Assembly: GCA_910574915.1 (NCBI GenBank)
Contig: CAJTCR010000018.1
Span: forward strand, 28,371 to 92,370
DNA length: 64,000 nt
Direction: 5' to 3'
Origin: Eubacteriaceae bacterium
Lineage (GTDB): Bacteria; Bacillota; Clostridia; Lachnospirales; Lachnospiraceae
The translations under genes and the position numbers were made by a program. Below are positions 1-7,091 of this stretch, piece by piece. Under the pieces are notes generated by a model. The model was not told the DNA's origin. It searched no databases and saw only the letters and a program-made list of their open reading frames with translations. How positions within the stretch are numbered: the stretch's first letter is position 1; every line of letters begins with the position of its first letter.

Positions 1-400
1 TTTCGTGGGTATTCAAATAGTCGCGCATATTTATATAATTATTCCATGCCTCTTGTCCCCAAATGACTGCATGGATATAATGCGTGCATATATTATTTTC
101 TAAATCGCCCACAACATACAAATGTTGATCAAGAGGGTATTGTTTATGATAAACAATATTATTTTTCATCAAATCGTCATTATGCTTTAAAATTTTATCA
201 AAGCTACTCACGCCCACAACGATATCTATAATAGGTTTTGCGCAGATGTTTTTTATTGCGGTACTTCCAATATGCTGTGCGTCTATCATATCGTCTTTTA
301 AAATTTTTCTTAAACTGCCAATGGTCTCCTGTGCTATTATTTCCCATTCAATCTTATGTGGCTCAACTAAAACAGTTCCTCTTGCCAATCCAATTTGCAT
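1..400 (-). CDS. GrpB-family (UPF0157) nucleotidyltransferase-like protein, C-terminus outside window
   Basis: Reading the minus strand from the ATG at 398-400 gives an open frame that runs to the window edge (133 codons, no stop). The translation has the GrpB/UPF0157 pattern: an N-terminal VEPHKIEW segment, then QHIGSTAI and KPIIDIVVGV (the nucleotidyltransferase-like GS...D core), then a DQHLYVVG / THYIHAVIWG segment. Family members are about 170-190 residues, so about three quarters is visible. A GGAGG-type ribosome site lies just upstream of the ATG. The biochemical role of the family is poorly defined; the fold resembles minimal nucleotidyltransferases. It is apparently monocistronic, with a minus-strand promoter at about 439-467. 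Confidence 0.85.
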   Translation of the reverse strand, partial: MQIGLARGTVLVEPHKIEWEIIAQETIGSLRKILKDDMIDAQHIGSTAIKNICAKPIIDIVVGVSSFDKILKHNDDLMKNNIVYHKQYPLDQHLYVVGDLENNICTHYIHAVIWGQEAWNNYINMRDYLNTHE

Positions 401-438
401 ATAGGTACCTCCATAAATCCAGATTTTTCGCTGGCTCT

Positions 439-467
439 ATTATATCACTACGTCTTTCCAGATGAAA
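439..467 (-). promoter_or_regulatory. Probable promoter of the GrpB-family gene
   Basis: On the minus strand TATAAT (439-444) is preceded at 17 bp by TTTCAT (462-467). It lies about 40 bp upstream of the ATG at 400. The -10 matches consensus and the -35 is weak. Confidence 0.5.
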
Positions 468-571
468 GGAGTTTTTACAAAATTTTACACATAAAATATC
501 TATATCTGTCGATTATCCTGTTTTGGTATCTGCTTCCGACTCGTTCATTCGTGTACGAACGGTAAGCTGTA

Positions 572-680
572 CTAGAGCGAACAAGTTTGAGTTACTTTGG
601 TAAATTTTTACAAGAAGGGACGCCAGGAGAGAGGGTGAGTACACTCTGGCGGTGTCCGTTCCAGAATGTTAAGAATTGCT
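572..680 (+). repeat. Dispersed structured repeat, copy 1 (short, degenerate)
   Basis: Begins CTAGAGCGAACAAG, continues through GGTAAATTTTTACA and GGGACGCCAGGAGAGAGG, and ends near TCCGTTCCAGAATGTTAAG. The same blocks recur at 679, 15284, 16884, 58087 and (inverted) 59005. Its end overlaps the start of copy 2, so two copies lie in tandem. No ORF is credible here. Confidence 0.8.
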
Positions 681-1005
681 AGAGCGAACAAATTTGGAGT
701 GGTTTGGTTGATTTTTACAGGAGAGGACGCCGGGAGAGAGATTGGGCATCCCCTGGCTGCGTCCGTTCCAGAATGCTAAGAAGCCCTATGTATCCTGCTG
801 GTACGCTGTGGCTGCGGACGGTCGCGGCACCTAGTTCGCTGCCTGCTGGCAACTAAAGGTGCCGCTTGGCTGCGCCCCTGGTTGTCCAGCAGAATACGAA
901 GGGTTTCTAAGCATTCTTCCAAAGCCGCCGCCAGGGGATGCCCAACCTCTCTCCCGGCTGTTCTTCGCAAGTGCTGCCCAAACAAGCCCAATATGATTTG
1001 GTAGA
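679..1005 (+). repeat. Dispersed structured repeat, copy 2 (full length, about 325 bp)
   Basis: Outer arms of about 60 bp are imperfect inverted repeats: CCGGGAGAGAG...GGGCATCCCCTGGC...CCAGAATGCTAAGAAGCCCT on the left, the matching AGGGTTTCTAAGCATTCTTCC...GCCAGGGGATGCCC...CTCTCTCCCGG on the right. Between them is a second inverted pair (CCTGCTGG / CCAGCAG) around a GC-rich core. The copy at 15284-15612 has the same architecture. Short ORFs on either strand are by-products of the palindrome. It could be a non-autonomous mobile element or a structured RNA; I do not recognise a named family. Confidence 0.8.
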
Positions 1006-1063
1006 TCTAGGATATATATAAAAGAGGGTACAGAGCAGCTTCCTAATGGCGAAAGGATCAAAA

Positions 1064-1107
1064 TTGCCGGCAAAGAACCCATACGGTTTTTTGCCGGCAG
1101 TTTTTGT
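1064..1107 (+). terminator. Intrinsic-terminator-like hairpin downstream of repeat copy 2
   Basis: TTGCCGGCAAA (1064-1074) pairs with TTTTGCCGGCAG (1089-1100), followed by TTTTTGTTT. No + strand gene precedes it in the window, so it either ends a transcript from the repeat/orphan RNA or insulates the downstream palindrome. Confidence 0.6.
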
Positions 1108-1125
1108 TTCATATTAGGAATCCGA

Positions 1126-1393
1126 AAAAGTATACTTTTTCGGATTTAATATAGAAAAGAAAAATTTATTGCAAAATGCCAAAATATCACTTGAAAATTA
1201 ACAAATTTGTAGTATAATACAATATGAACTGTGAACGCATTCCAAAATTTGGAAAAGTATACTTTTCCAAATTTTGGAATGCGTTCACAGTTCATATTGT
1301 ATTATACTACAAATTTGTTAATTTTCAAGTGATATTTTGGCATTTTGCAATAAATTTTTCTTTTCTATATTAAATCCGAAAAAGTATACTTTT
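1126..1393. repeat. 268-bp perfect palindrome with three GTATAC-centred sites
   Basis: Bases 1126-1259 are the exact reverse complement of 1260-1393 (134-bp arms, no mismatch found by direct comparison). The structure is two inverted copies of a roughly 106-bp segment bounded by AAAAGTATACTTTT-type sites at about 1123-1144, 1251-1268 and 1376-1395. The left site is a perfect CCG...CGG palindrome, the middle a perfect GGAAAAGTATACTTTTCC palindrome, and the right is a hybrid of the two halves. Each copy carries TTGAAA-16-TATAAT. Possible readings are an invertible promoter segment, a small inserted element, or an assembler joining two orientations of one inverton. Confidence 0.95.
1191..1218 (+). 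promoter_or_regulatory. Promoter-like sequence in left arm of the palindrome
   Basis: TTGAAA (1191-1196), 16-bp spacer, TATAAT (1213-1218), pointing toward the surface-protein gene at 1760. The mirror copy (TATAAT as ATTATA at 1301-1306, -35 at 1323-1328 on the minus strand) points the other way, so the two face each other across the palindrome centre. Confidence 0.6.
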
Positions 1394-1759
1394 CCAAATT
1401 GATTTAAAAACTGCGGATATAGTATTGGATCACGTAAATTTTTGTGGATGCAGTAGGCAGCATTTGATTATCGTAAATTTATAGATGTTCTTTATCGTTG
1501 CCTCCTTACGCTGATGAATTGGGTGTGTGCCGGATTCACAAAAATTTGCGTAGTATCCTGCTTGTCTGCAACACAACGCTGATATAAAAATACCTGTTTC
1601 CCATTGCGGGCAGCAGTGTGGTGCTTGGGCGAGTGCATCGAACCAAAAGAGGACAGCAGGATTTTTATATAATTTAGGTAACTGTTCACGTATGTCTGCA
1701 TTTGGCAGCAGTGTGTCTGTCAGCGGTACATACACAAGTCAAAAAACGAGGAGGAGATC
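1394..1759 (+). other. Leader region between palindrome and surface-protein gene
   Basis: No gene is supported here; small minus-strand frames lack ribosome sites. A TATAAT at 1668-1673 has no convincing -35. A GAGGAGGAG ribosome site lies at about 1749-1757, directly before the ATG at 1760. The stretch may be a long 5' leader transcribed from the promoter inside the palindrome. Confidence 0.4.
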
Positions 1760-4585
1760 ATGAAGCAAAAATTCATGAAAAAGGCTCTTGCAGTTGCATT
1801 GTCGACAGCGATGGTATTTTCCGCATCATCTGTGGCAGGAATGCAGTCTGCATCGGCAGCAGCAAAGTTTGTCGGCCTGAATACGACGTTCAAAACCTTA
1901 AAGGTAGGACAGAAGGACTACAAACTGAGATTAGTAAACAATACGCAGAACTGGAAGATTAAAAAAGTGGCTACTTCCAATAAGAAGATCGCTACCGTAT
2001 ATGGCAAGAAGGCTTCTTATGTATTGTTAAAGGGCAAAAGCGAAGGACGTGCTACCATTAAGGTCAGCCTGAAAACAACTGCACGCAAGACAAATAATAC
2101 AAAAGTATTAAAGTGCAAAGTAAAGGTTGTGGGGGCAGGCACAACGACACCTACGCCGTCACCAGACCCAACACCTACAACGCCGTCTCAGACATCCAAG
2201 ACGGTTGCTACACAGGCAGAACTGACAGCAGCATTGGCAGACACGACGCTTAAATCGATTACGGTTAAGACAGACAGCACAGCATCCTTTACGATCCCGG
2301 CAGGTGCACATACTTCTGTAGACCTGACAGTCGATGCCCCGAATGCGGAAGTAACAAACAGCGGCGTGTTCAAATCAATCACGATTGCGGCAATCAAAGA
2401 CAGCACATGGACAGAAAACGCAGTCGGAAATAACTTCAAAGTAGACGCATTAAAGGCACGCATTGTCGTAGGTACAAGCGCAAGCGTTACAAGCGTTTCC
2501 GTTACGAAAGCAAATGCAGACGTAGCAATTATTGTAAACGGAAAATTAGCAGCAGTAACGATCAGCGCAAAAGCAAAACTGGCGCTCTCAGGCTCTGCAA
2601 CAGAAAGCGTAGCGGTAAAGATCCAGGCAGCAGGCTCTGAATTAACGGCTGACCTTCCGGTAGCGGTTGAGGCATCCGCAGACGCAACGATTACCTTGCA
2701 GGCAAAAGCAGAAAAGAGTACCGTAAAGATTACAAATACAGCAGCAACCGTAACCGTAAAGAACAATACGTCCTCTACGATTGCAGTTACAAAGGCTGAC
2801 AACAAGGTACAGAACGTATCTCCAAAAGGCAGCGCAACGATTAAGCCGTCTACTTCCGGTACAGGAACAAGCACGGGCGGCGGCTCCTGGGGCGGCGGCT
2901 CAAGCGGTTCTTGGGGTGGTGGCAGTTCTACGACAACACCGACTACAAAACCAGCTGAAGTTTATACACAGGCTGAGTTAGACAGCGTTTTGAAGGACAG
3001 CTCTGTAAATAAGATTACGATTTTGTCCAGAGATGTGGATGGTACTTCAGGAGCAGAGGATAATACATTAACAATTCCGTCTGGATCATATAGTAAGAAA
3101 GAATTAGTTGTAAATGCTCCAAAGAAAACGATTACAAACGAAGGTGTATTTAAATCTGTAGAAATTAAGGATATTGCACCAGAGACTTGGTATGAAAAGG
3201 CAAAAGATAATCGTTTTAAAGTATCGGCACCAAATCCACATATTGTAGTGGAAAAAGACGCTGTAGTCCAGGCAATTTCATTTATTAAAGATGCTGCTAA
3301 AGCGATTACAAAGGTTAAATTGGAAATCAAGGGAACAGTTCAGGCTGCAATTTCTTTTGAAGCAAAGGTAGAAAGCGCAGAAGTTAATGTAGCAAAAGAT
3401 GCAGAAGTAGGCAATGTAGCGTTTAGCACAGATGCAAAAGATTCAGAGGTAAAAATGAATGTGTCAGGTAAGGTAGGAGATATTACCTGTGACGCAGAAA
3501 CTGCAAAATTGGGTCTGACTGTAGAAGATAACGGCGCAACAGTAGGCACTGTTTCTGTAAACAAGCAAGCAACCGTTGAAATTAAAGCAGCAGAAGGTGT
3601 AGAGACTAAATCGATTGTAGTAGAACTGAAAGCAGATAATGCAGCAGTAAAATCGGCTGTACCTGTAGATGTTAAATCTACAGTTGATGGTACTTCAGTT
3701 ATATTAGAAAAAGGCTCAGAAGGCAGTACAATTACAGTAACAGAAGAAATTACGAATATAGTTGTTAATGTTAGTGAAGACGTAACAGAGCCAGTTGAAG
3801 TAACAGGTGGAAAAGAAACGGTAGAAGTTAAGCCGGGCGAAGTTGTTACTGTTAATCCTGAGGATGGTACGACAACAGAGGTATTGCCAGAGAAGATAAC
3901 ATTGGCATCTACTTTGGCACTTGACTTGAATGGTGCTGCATCGAAAGAGTTGACTGTAACGGTTGATCCGCAGGGAGCAGACACTAAGAAGCTGAGTGTA
4001 TCATGGAAAAGCAGTGATGAAGCAGTTGCTACAGTTACAGGTACAGACACGTTAACGGCAACTGTTACAGGTGTGAAAGTTGGTGAGGCTACGATTACAG
4101 CAACTGCAACGGTAACAAAAGGAGATGGTTCAACTATAGATCTTGATCCTGTAACATGTGTAGTAACAGTTGAGGATACTACAGAACCAGGAACAAGTCC
4201 GATAGAAGGGCTTACAGATATAGCATTTACACCTGGATCAGTTACAGTTGCAACATCTCAAGCATTGGCAAATTCACCAGCATCTCTTACGATTAGTGAC
4301 GTCACAGCCTCTGCAAAGGTAGATGGTGGTACAGAACCGTCTGCATTTGAGATTTCAGATATCGAGATAACTGACGAGGAAGTTACAAAGAAGTCGAATT
4401 ATCAGTACGACATTGCAGAGAATAATACAAAGATGGCATTCAATATAACAGCTACTGCAACAGGTGGTGAAGGTGGCAAATATACAATTAAAGCAACGGG
4501 TACAATTACGATTACAGGTAATGCTTCCAATGGTTTTGAAGCTTCAATTTCTTGGAGTTCAACAGAACAGGTAACAACTTCATAA
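1760..4585 (+). CDS. Secreted multi-domain repeat protein (surface/adhesin-like)
   Basis: 941 residues. Residues 1-35 are a signal peptide (KKALAVALSTAMVF, ending ASAAA). Next comes an Ig-like strand-rich segment (about 36-125), a Thr/Pro linker (about 128-146), and module 1 starting TQAEL (about 150-365). A Gly/Ser/Trp linker follows (about 368-395), then module 2 starting TQAEL again (about 402-735). A Big2-type bacterial Ig domain (LDLNGAASKELTVTVDPQGA ... VATVTG) occupies about 750-850, and a Gly-containing C-terminal domain ends VTTS. The two modules are homologous (both carry TIPxG, VDAPN/VNAPK, GVFKS, NxFKV and IVV blocks) but differ in codon use. No LPXTG, SLH or GW anchor is visible, so retention is by other means or it is secreted. 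The start is chosen by GAGGAGGAG just upstream. Function is not known; an extracellular structural or adhesive role is inferred. Confidence 0.85.
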   Translation: MKQKFMKKALAVALSTAMVFSASSVAGMQSASAAAKFVGLNTTFKTLKVGQKDYKLRLVNNTQNWKIKKVATSNKKIATVYGKKASYVLLKGKSEGRATIKVSLKTTARKTNNTKVLKCKVKVVGAGTTTPTPSPDPTPTTPSQTSKTVATQAELTAALADTTLKSITVKTDSTASFTIPAGAHTSVDLTVDAPNAEVTNSGVFKSITIAAIKDSTWTENAVGNNFKVDALKARIVVGTSASVTSVSVTKANADVAIIVNGKLAAVTISAKAKLALSGSATESVAVKIQAAGSELTADLPVAVEASADATITLQAKAEKSTVKITNTAATVTVKNNTSSTIAVTKADNKVQNVSPKGSATIKPSTSGTGTSTGGGSWGGGSSGSWGGGSSTTTPTTKPAEVYTQAELDSVLKDSSVNKITILSRDVDGTSGAEDNTLTIPSGSYSKKELVVNAPKKTITNEGVFKSVEIKDIAPETWYEKAKDNRFKVSAPNPHIVVEKDAVVQAISFIKDAAKAITKVKLEIKGTVQAAISFEAKVESAEVNVAKDAEVGNVAFSTDAKDSEVKMNVSGKVGDITCDAETAKLGLTVEDNGATVGTVSVNKQATVEIKAAEGVETKSIVVELKADNAAVKSAVPVDVKSTVDGTSVILEKGSEGSTITVTEEITNIVVNVSEDVTEPVEVTGGKETVEVKPGEVVTVNPEDGTTTEVLPEKITLASTLALDLNGAASKELTVTVDPQGADTKKLSVSWKSSDEAVATVTGTDTLTATVTGVKVGEATITATATVTKGDGSTIDLDPVTCVVTVEDTTEPGTSPIEGLTDIAFTPGSVTVATSQALANSPASLTISDVTASAKVDGGTEPSAFEISDIEITDEEVTKKSNYQYDIAENNTKMAFNITATATGGEGGKYTIKATGTITITGNASNGFEASISWSSTEQVTTS

Positions 4586-4638
4586 TGCCGCCAGAAGTTT
4601 TTTCATTGTTCTGAACGCGTAAATAATCTTGCACAAAT

Positions 4639-4684
4639 AAAGAGGTTCACAGAAATTATAATTTCTGTGAACCTCTTTTAAAAT
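4639..4684 (+). terminator. Strong intrinsic terminator of the surface-protein gene
   Basis: AAGAGGTTCACAGAAAT pairs with ATTTCTGTGAACCTCTT around a very short loop, followed by TTAAAATTT. It lies 54 bp after the stop codon. Confidence 0.9.
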
Positions 4685-4699
4685 TTATCCAGCAAATTA

Positions 4700-4858
4700 G
4701 AACGTGTTTGAAAAATGCTTTCTGCCAGATGTATTTCACAATTTGTGGGAGATTTGCGCCAAATGAAGGGCGCATAGCGGGCTATGTAACCTGAATTTGG
4801 CGCAAATTTCACGCAAAGTGGGGAATGGAGATGGCAGGAATGATTTTTCAAACACGCT
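4700..4858. repeat. Imperfect palindromic element of about 158 bp (MITE-like)
   Basis: Outer arms AACGTGTTTGAAAAATGCTT and the matching TGATTTTTCAAACACGCTC are inverted. Inner arms CTGCCAG/ATGGCAG and ATTTGCGCCAAAT/ATTTGGCGCAAAT are also inverted. It is flanked on the right by CTAGTACTACAGCGAACAA, which resembles the end of the dispersed repeat family, so it may be a nested relative or a separate non-autonomous element. Confidence 0.75.
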
Positions 4859-4981
4859 CTAGTACTACAGCGAACAAAACTAACGATATATTACAACACA
4901 ATCCCAGTTGTTTTAGGTTGAAACAGACGTAGAAAAAGTCGCTGTATGAGGTTTTCAGATGTTGAGAAGAAAATTTTTGAC

Positions 4982-5010
4982 TTGAAATATTCTGTCCTAT
5001 AGATTATAAT
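4982..5010 (+). promoter_or_regulatory. Strong promoter of an orphan short transcript
   Basis: TTGAAA (4982-4987), 17-bp spacer, TATAAT (5005-5010): a near-consensus vegetative promoter with no annotated gene for 200 bp downstream. Confidence 0.7.
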
Positions 5011-5016
5011 CAGCGT

Positions 5017-5123
5017 AGAGGTGGTGGAGATATTGGAACGTCCCCATTACCCTAGACGGAAACTTAATTGTATTGTAACTTACAAAAGCTATCCCTCTAC
5101 GATCAATAGTGGGATAGCTTTAT
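5017..5123 (+). ncRNA. Candidate small RNA (or small-ORF transcript)
   Basis: About 105 nt lie between the promoter at 4982-5010 and a hairpin AAGCTATCCC (5096-5105) / GGGATAGCTT (5111-5120). The T-tract after the hairpin is broken (TATTCCTGTC), so termination may be inefficient. A short frame starting GTGGTGGAG around 5021 runs through the hairpin to a TGA near 5150, but has no recognisable product. It may be an independent sRNA or a leader for the binding-protein gene at 5213. Confidence 0.35.
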
Positions 5124-5165
5124 TCCTGTCTATTTTGGGATACTATCATTGACATCCAAAACAAA

Positions 5166-5190
5166 AGAAGCCGGATGGATTCCGGCTTCT
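5166..5190. other. Stem-loop just upstream of binding-protein gene
   Basis: GAAGCCGGA (5167-5175) pairs with TCCGGCTTC (5181-5189). On the minus strand it is followed by a T-rich stretch (TTTTGTTTTGG), so it could terminate minus-strand transcription. On the + strand it lies in the leader of the gene at 5213. Confidence 0.45.
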
Positions 5191-5212
5191 CATTGCAGCC
5201 GAGGATAAAACA

Positions 5213-6358
5213 ATGACAAAAAAGCAGCGAAAAATAATACGCGCAGTGCTGGAGCTTGGTTTTTTCTGCCTCCTCTTATCCGCATGTGCGGCAAAAACTG
5301 TACTGGACGATCTTGACCGGTTTGCGGGCAGTGATACAGGAGCATACGGGCAGGCTGGGATGACTGCGGCGCAGCAGGCGGCGGCTTTGCTGCCTAAGAA
5401 GCAGATCCGGGTAGGATTTGTGCAGGTCGGGCACGAATCGGACTGGCGGATTGCGGCGACAAAGTCCGGCAAACAGGCGTTTTCGGAAGAAAATGGGTAC
5501 GACCTGCATTTTGTAGATGCGGACAATGATCCAAAGGTGCAGGTGGAAGCGGTGCGCAGGTTTATCAAAGAGCGGATGGACTATATTGTGATCGACCCGA
5601 TCCTGACGACAGGCTGGACAGCCGTTTTAAAAGAAGCGTATCACGCGAAAATACCAGTGATATTGTTAGACCGTACGATTGACTGTAAGGATCAGTATTA
5701 TGCGGCTTGGTTTGGCTCTGATTTTGTACGTGAGGGCGAATGGGCTGGCGAATGGCTGCAAAATTATTTGAAAAAGCAGGGCAGAGATCAGGAAACGATT
5801 CATATTGTAACGATTAACGGCACGCAGGGAGCTTCTGCGCAGATCGGGCGCACGCAGGGCTTTGCGCAGTATGTGGAGAAAAATGCAAACTGGAAGCTGC
5901 TGGCGCAGGAATGCGGGGATTTTACAGAAAGCGGCGGCAAGGCGGTGATGGAACGGTATTTGCAGACGTATGAGCGCATCGACGTCGTCGTGTGCCAAAA
6001 TGACAATGAGGCGTTCGGGGCGTGCGCGGCGCTTGATGAAGCGGGTGTTGCTTATGGGGTGGACGCGGAAAATGACGGCGGCGTGATCCTGATTTCCTTT
6101 GATGCGACAAGGGCAGGGCTGGAAGCGGTGCTGGACGGCAAGATCCATGCGGATTTTGAATGCAACCCGCTGTCGCCGCCTTATGCAGCGGAAGCGATAC
6201 GCAGGCTGGAGGCAGGAGAGGTGCTGACAGAGAAAGACTATTATCTGCCCGAAGACTGTTTTACCGCGGATGAAGAGCCAATGACGCTGATGATTGATTT
6301 TACACCGAAACAAATGGTGACGGTGACAAAGGAGCTTCTTGAGGACAGAGAATATTAA
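5213..6358 (+). CDS. Sugar-binding lipoprotein of an ABC transporter (YtfQ/ribose-type periplasmic-binding fold)
   Basis: 381 residues with a lipoprotein signal: hydrophobic stretch then lipobox LLSAC (Cys25). After a disordered linker, residues 64 onward match the type I periplasmic-binding-protein fold of the YtfQ/RbsB kind: IRVGFVQVGHESDWR, DADNDPKVQVEAVRRFI, DYIVIDPILTTGW, IPVILLDRT, INGTQGASAQIGRTQGF, VVCQNDNEAFGA, and a C-terminal domain with ISFDATRAGLEAVLDG. YtfQ binds galactofuranose and relatives; the sugar here is not predictable. No permease or ATPase gene adjoins it, so it is an orphan that must use components encoded elsewhere or act as a sensor partner. The stop is followed by a stem-loop at 6434-6474. 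Confidence 0.85.
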   Translation: MTKKQRKIIRAVLELGFFCLLLSACAAKTVLDDLDRFAGSDTGAYGQAGMTAAQQAAALLPKKQIRVGFVQVGHESDWRIAATKSGKQAFSEENGYDLHFVDADNDPKVQVEAVRRFIKERMDYIVIDPILTTGWTAVLKEAYHAKIPVILLDRTIDCKDQYYAAWFGSDFVREGEWAGEWLQNYLKKQGRDQETIHIVTINGTQGASAQIGRTQGFAQYVEKNANWKLLAQECGDFTESGGKAVMERYLQTYERIDVVVCQNDNEAFGACAALDEAGVAYGVDAENDGGVILISFDATRAGLEAVLDGKIHADFECNPLSPPYAAEAIRRLEAGEVLTEKDYYLPEDCFTADEEPMTLMIDFTPKQMVTVTKELLEDREY

Positions 6359-6433
6359 GAATCTGTTTATTTTTCTTTTAGGCTTTTGACACATTTCAGA
6401 CACATTTTGTGGGTATACTTAGTACTATCAAAT

Positions 6434-6474
6434 GAAGTTGACGGTCTACAAAGCGCGCGCTGACCGCCAGCTTC
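6434..6474 (+). other. Stem-loop in intergenic region after the binding-protein gene
   Basis: GAAGTTGACGGTC pairs imperfectly with GACCGCCAGCTTC; only AAAAATT follows, so it is a poor terminator. It may be an RNA 3'-end stabiliser or part of an unrecognised element. Confidence 0.35.
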
Positions 6475-6536
6475 GACTAAAAATTATTCCATTTATTATA
6501 GATTAAACATTTTCATAACTAAACTCCTCGAAAAGG

Positions 6537-6564
6537 CGATCTGCGTATGCAGGTCGTTTTTTCT
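6537..6564 (+). terminator. Intrinsic terminator
   Basis: CGATCTGC and GCAGGTCG pair (one G-U) around GTAT, followed by TTTTTTCTTT. It separates the upstream unit from the promoter at 6581. Confidence 0.7.
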
Positions 6565-6580
6565 TTGACAACAATAATGC

Positions 6581-6609
6581 TTTACACTGTTTCTGCTTTG
6601 CGGTATAAT
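6581..6609 (+). promoter_or_regulatory. Promoter of the zinc-ribbon/HTH gene and pyrG
   Basis: TTTACA (6581-6586), 17-bp spacer, TATAAT (6604-6609), about 50 bp before the ATG at 6663. Confidence 0.7.
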
Positions 6610-6662
6610 GATAATTATTATGACAACGTTTGGTAGCTAGCAACGAATAGGGGGAAAGTCAG

Positions 6663-7076
6663 ATGGAGGTTAGCGGAAAGTTATTTCAGGAGAATAAATT
6701 TTGTGCCTGGTGCCACTGCCCGATTCCGATCGATTCAGAGACAGAATTTTGTAAAAACTGCGAGGCAAGTATGCAGTTCAGGGAAATACGGGAGTATGTC
6801 AGGGAACATGACGTCAATGAGTTTCAGTTGGCTGAGACTTTTGGAATCCCACTTCGACAAGTTAAGCAGTGGATTCGTGAGGGCAGATTAGAATATAAGG
6901 AAATTGTGAATACGGTGACTAGCCTTCACTGCCAGCGCTGTGGAAAGTCCATTCAGTTCGGCAATTTCTGCCCAGAGTGCAACCGGGCAGAGTATGGTGT
7001 CAAAGGCGGTTTTGATGCGTTGAAAGAAAAAGACGCAGATGAGCAGATCCGTTTTTATAATAAAAACAGAAAATAG
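6663..7076 (+). CDS. Zinc-ribbon/helix-turn-helix protein (flagellar-operon YvyF-like)
   Basis: 137 residues. An N-terminal CxxC...CxxC ribbon (CAWC, CKNC) is followed by a helical DNA-binding-like segment (IREYVREHDVNEFQLAETFG ... QVKQWIREGRLEY). A second CxxC...CxxC ribbon (CQRC, CPEC) lies near the C-terminus. The centre resembles the TIGR03826/YvyF family, which is often encoded among flagellar genes, but no motility gene is in this window. It sits immediately upstream of pyrG (15-nt gap to the chosen pyrG start) and probably shares its transcript. A second smaller protein of this type is at 29892-30212 (minus). Role unknown; a regulator is plausible. Confidence 0.75.
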   Translation: MEVSGKLFQENKFCAWCHCPIPIDSETEFCKNCEASMQFREIREYVREHDVNEFQLAETFGIPLRQVKQWIREGRLEYKEIVNTVTSLHCQRCGKSIQFGNFCPECNRAEYGVKGGFDALKEKDADEQIRFYNKNRK

Positions 7077-7091
7077 ATGGAGGATAAGATT

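Noticed and set aside
776..1112. Minus-strand ORFs of 71 and 93 codons
   Set aside because: They lie inside the dispersed repeat and mirror its inverted arms; no ribosome site and no protein-like conservation.
2188..4050. Long minus-strand ORFs opposite the surface protein (up to 236 codons)
   Set aside because: Shadows caused by Ala/Val/Thr-rich repetitive coding on the + strand; no starts with ribosome sites.
7077..7091. Five-residue longer CTP synthase start
   Set aside because: ATG 7077 overlaps the ribosome site GGAGG that serves ATG 7092, and family alignment starts at the latter.
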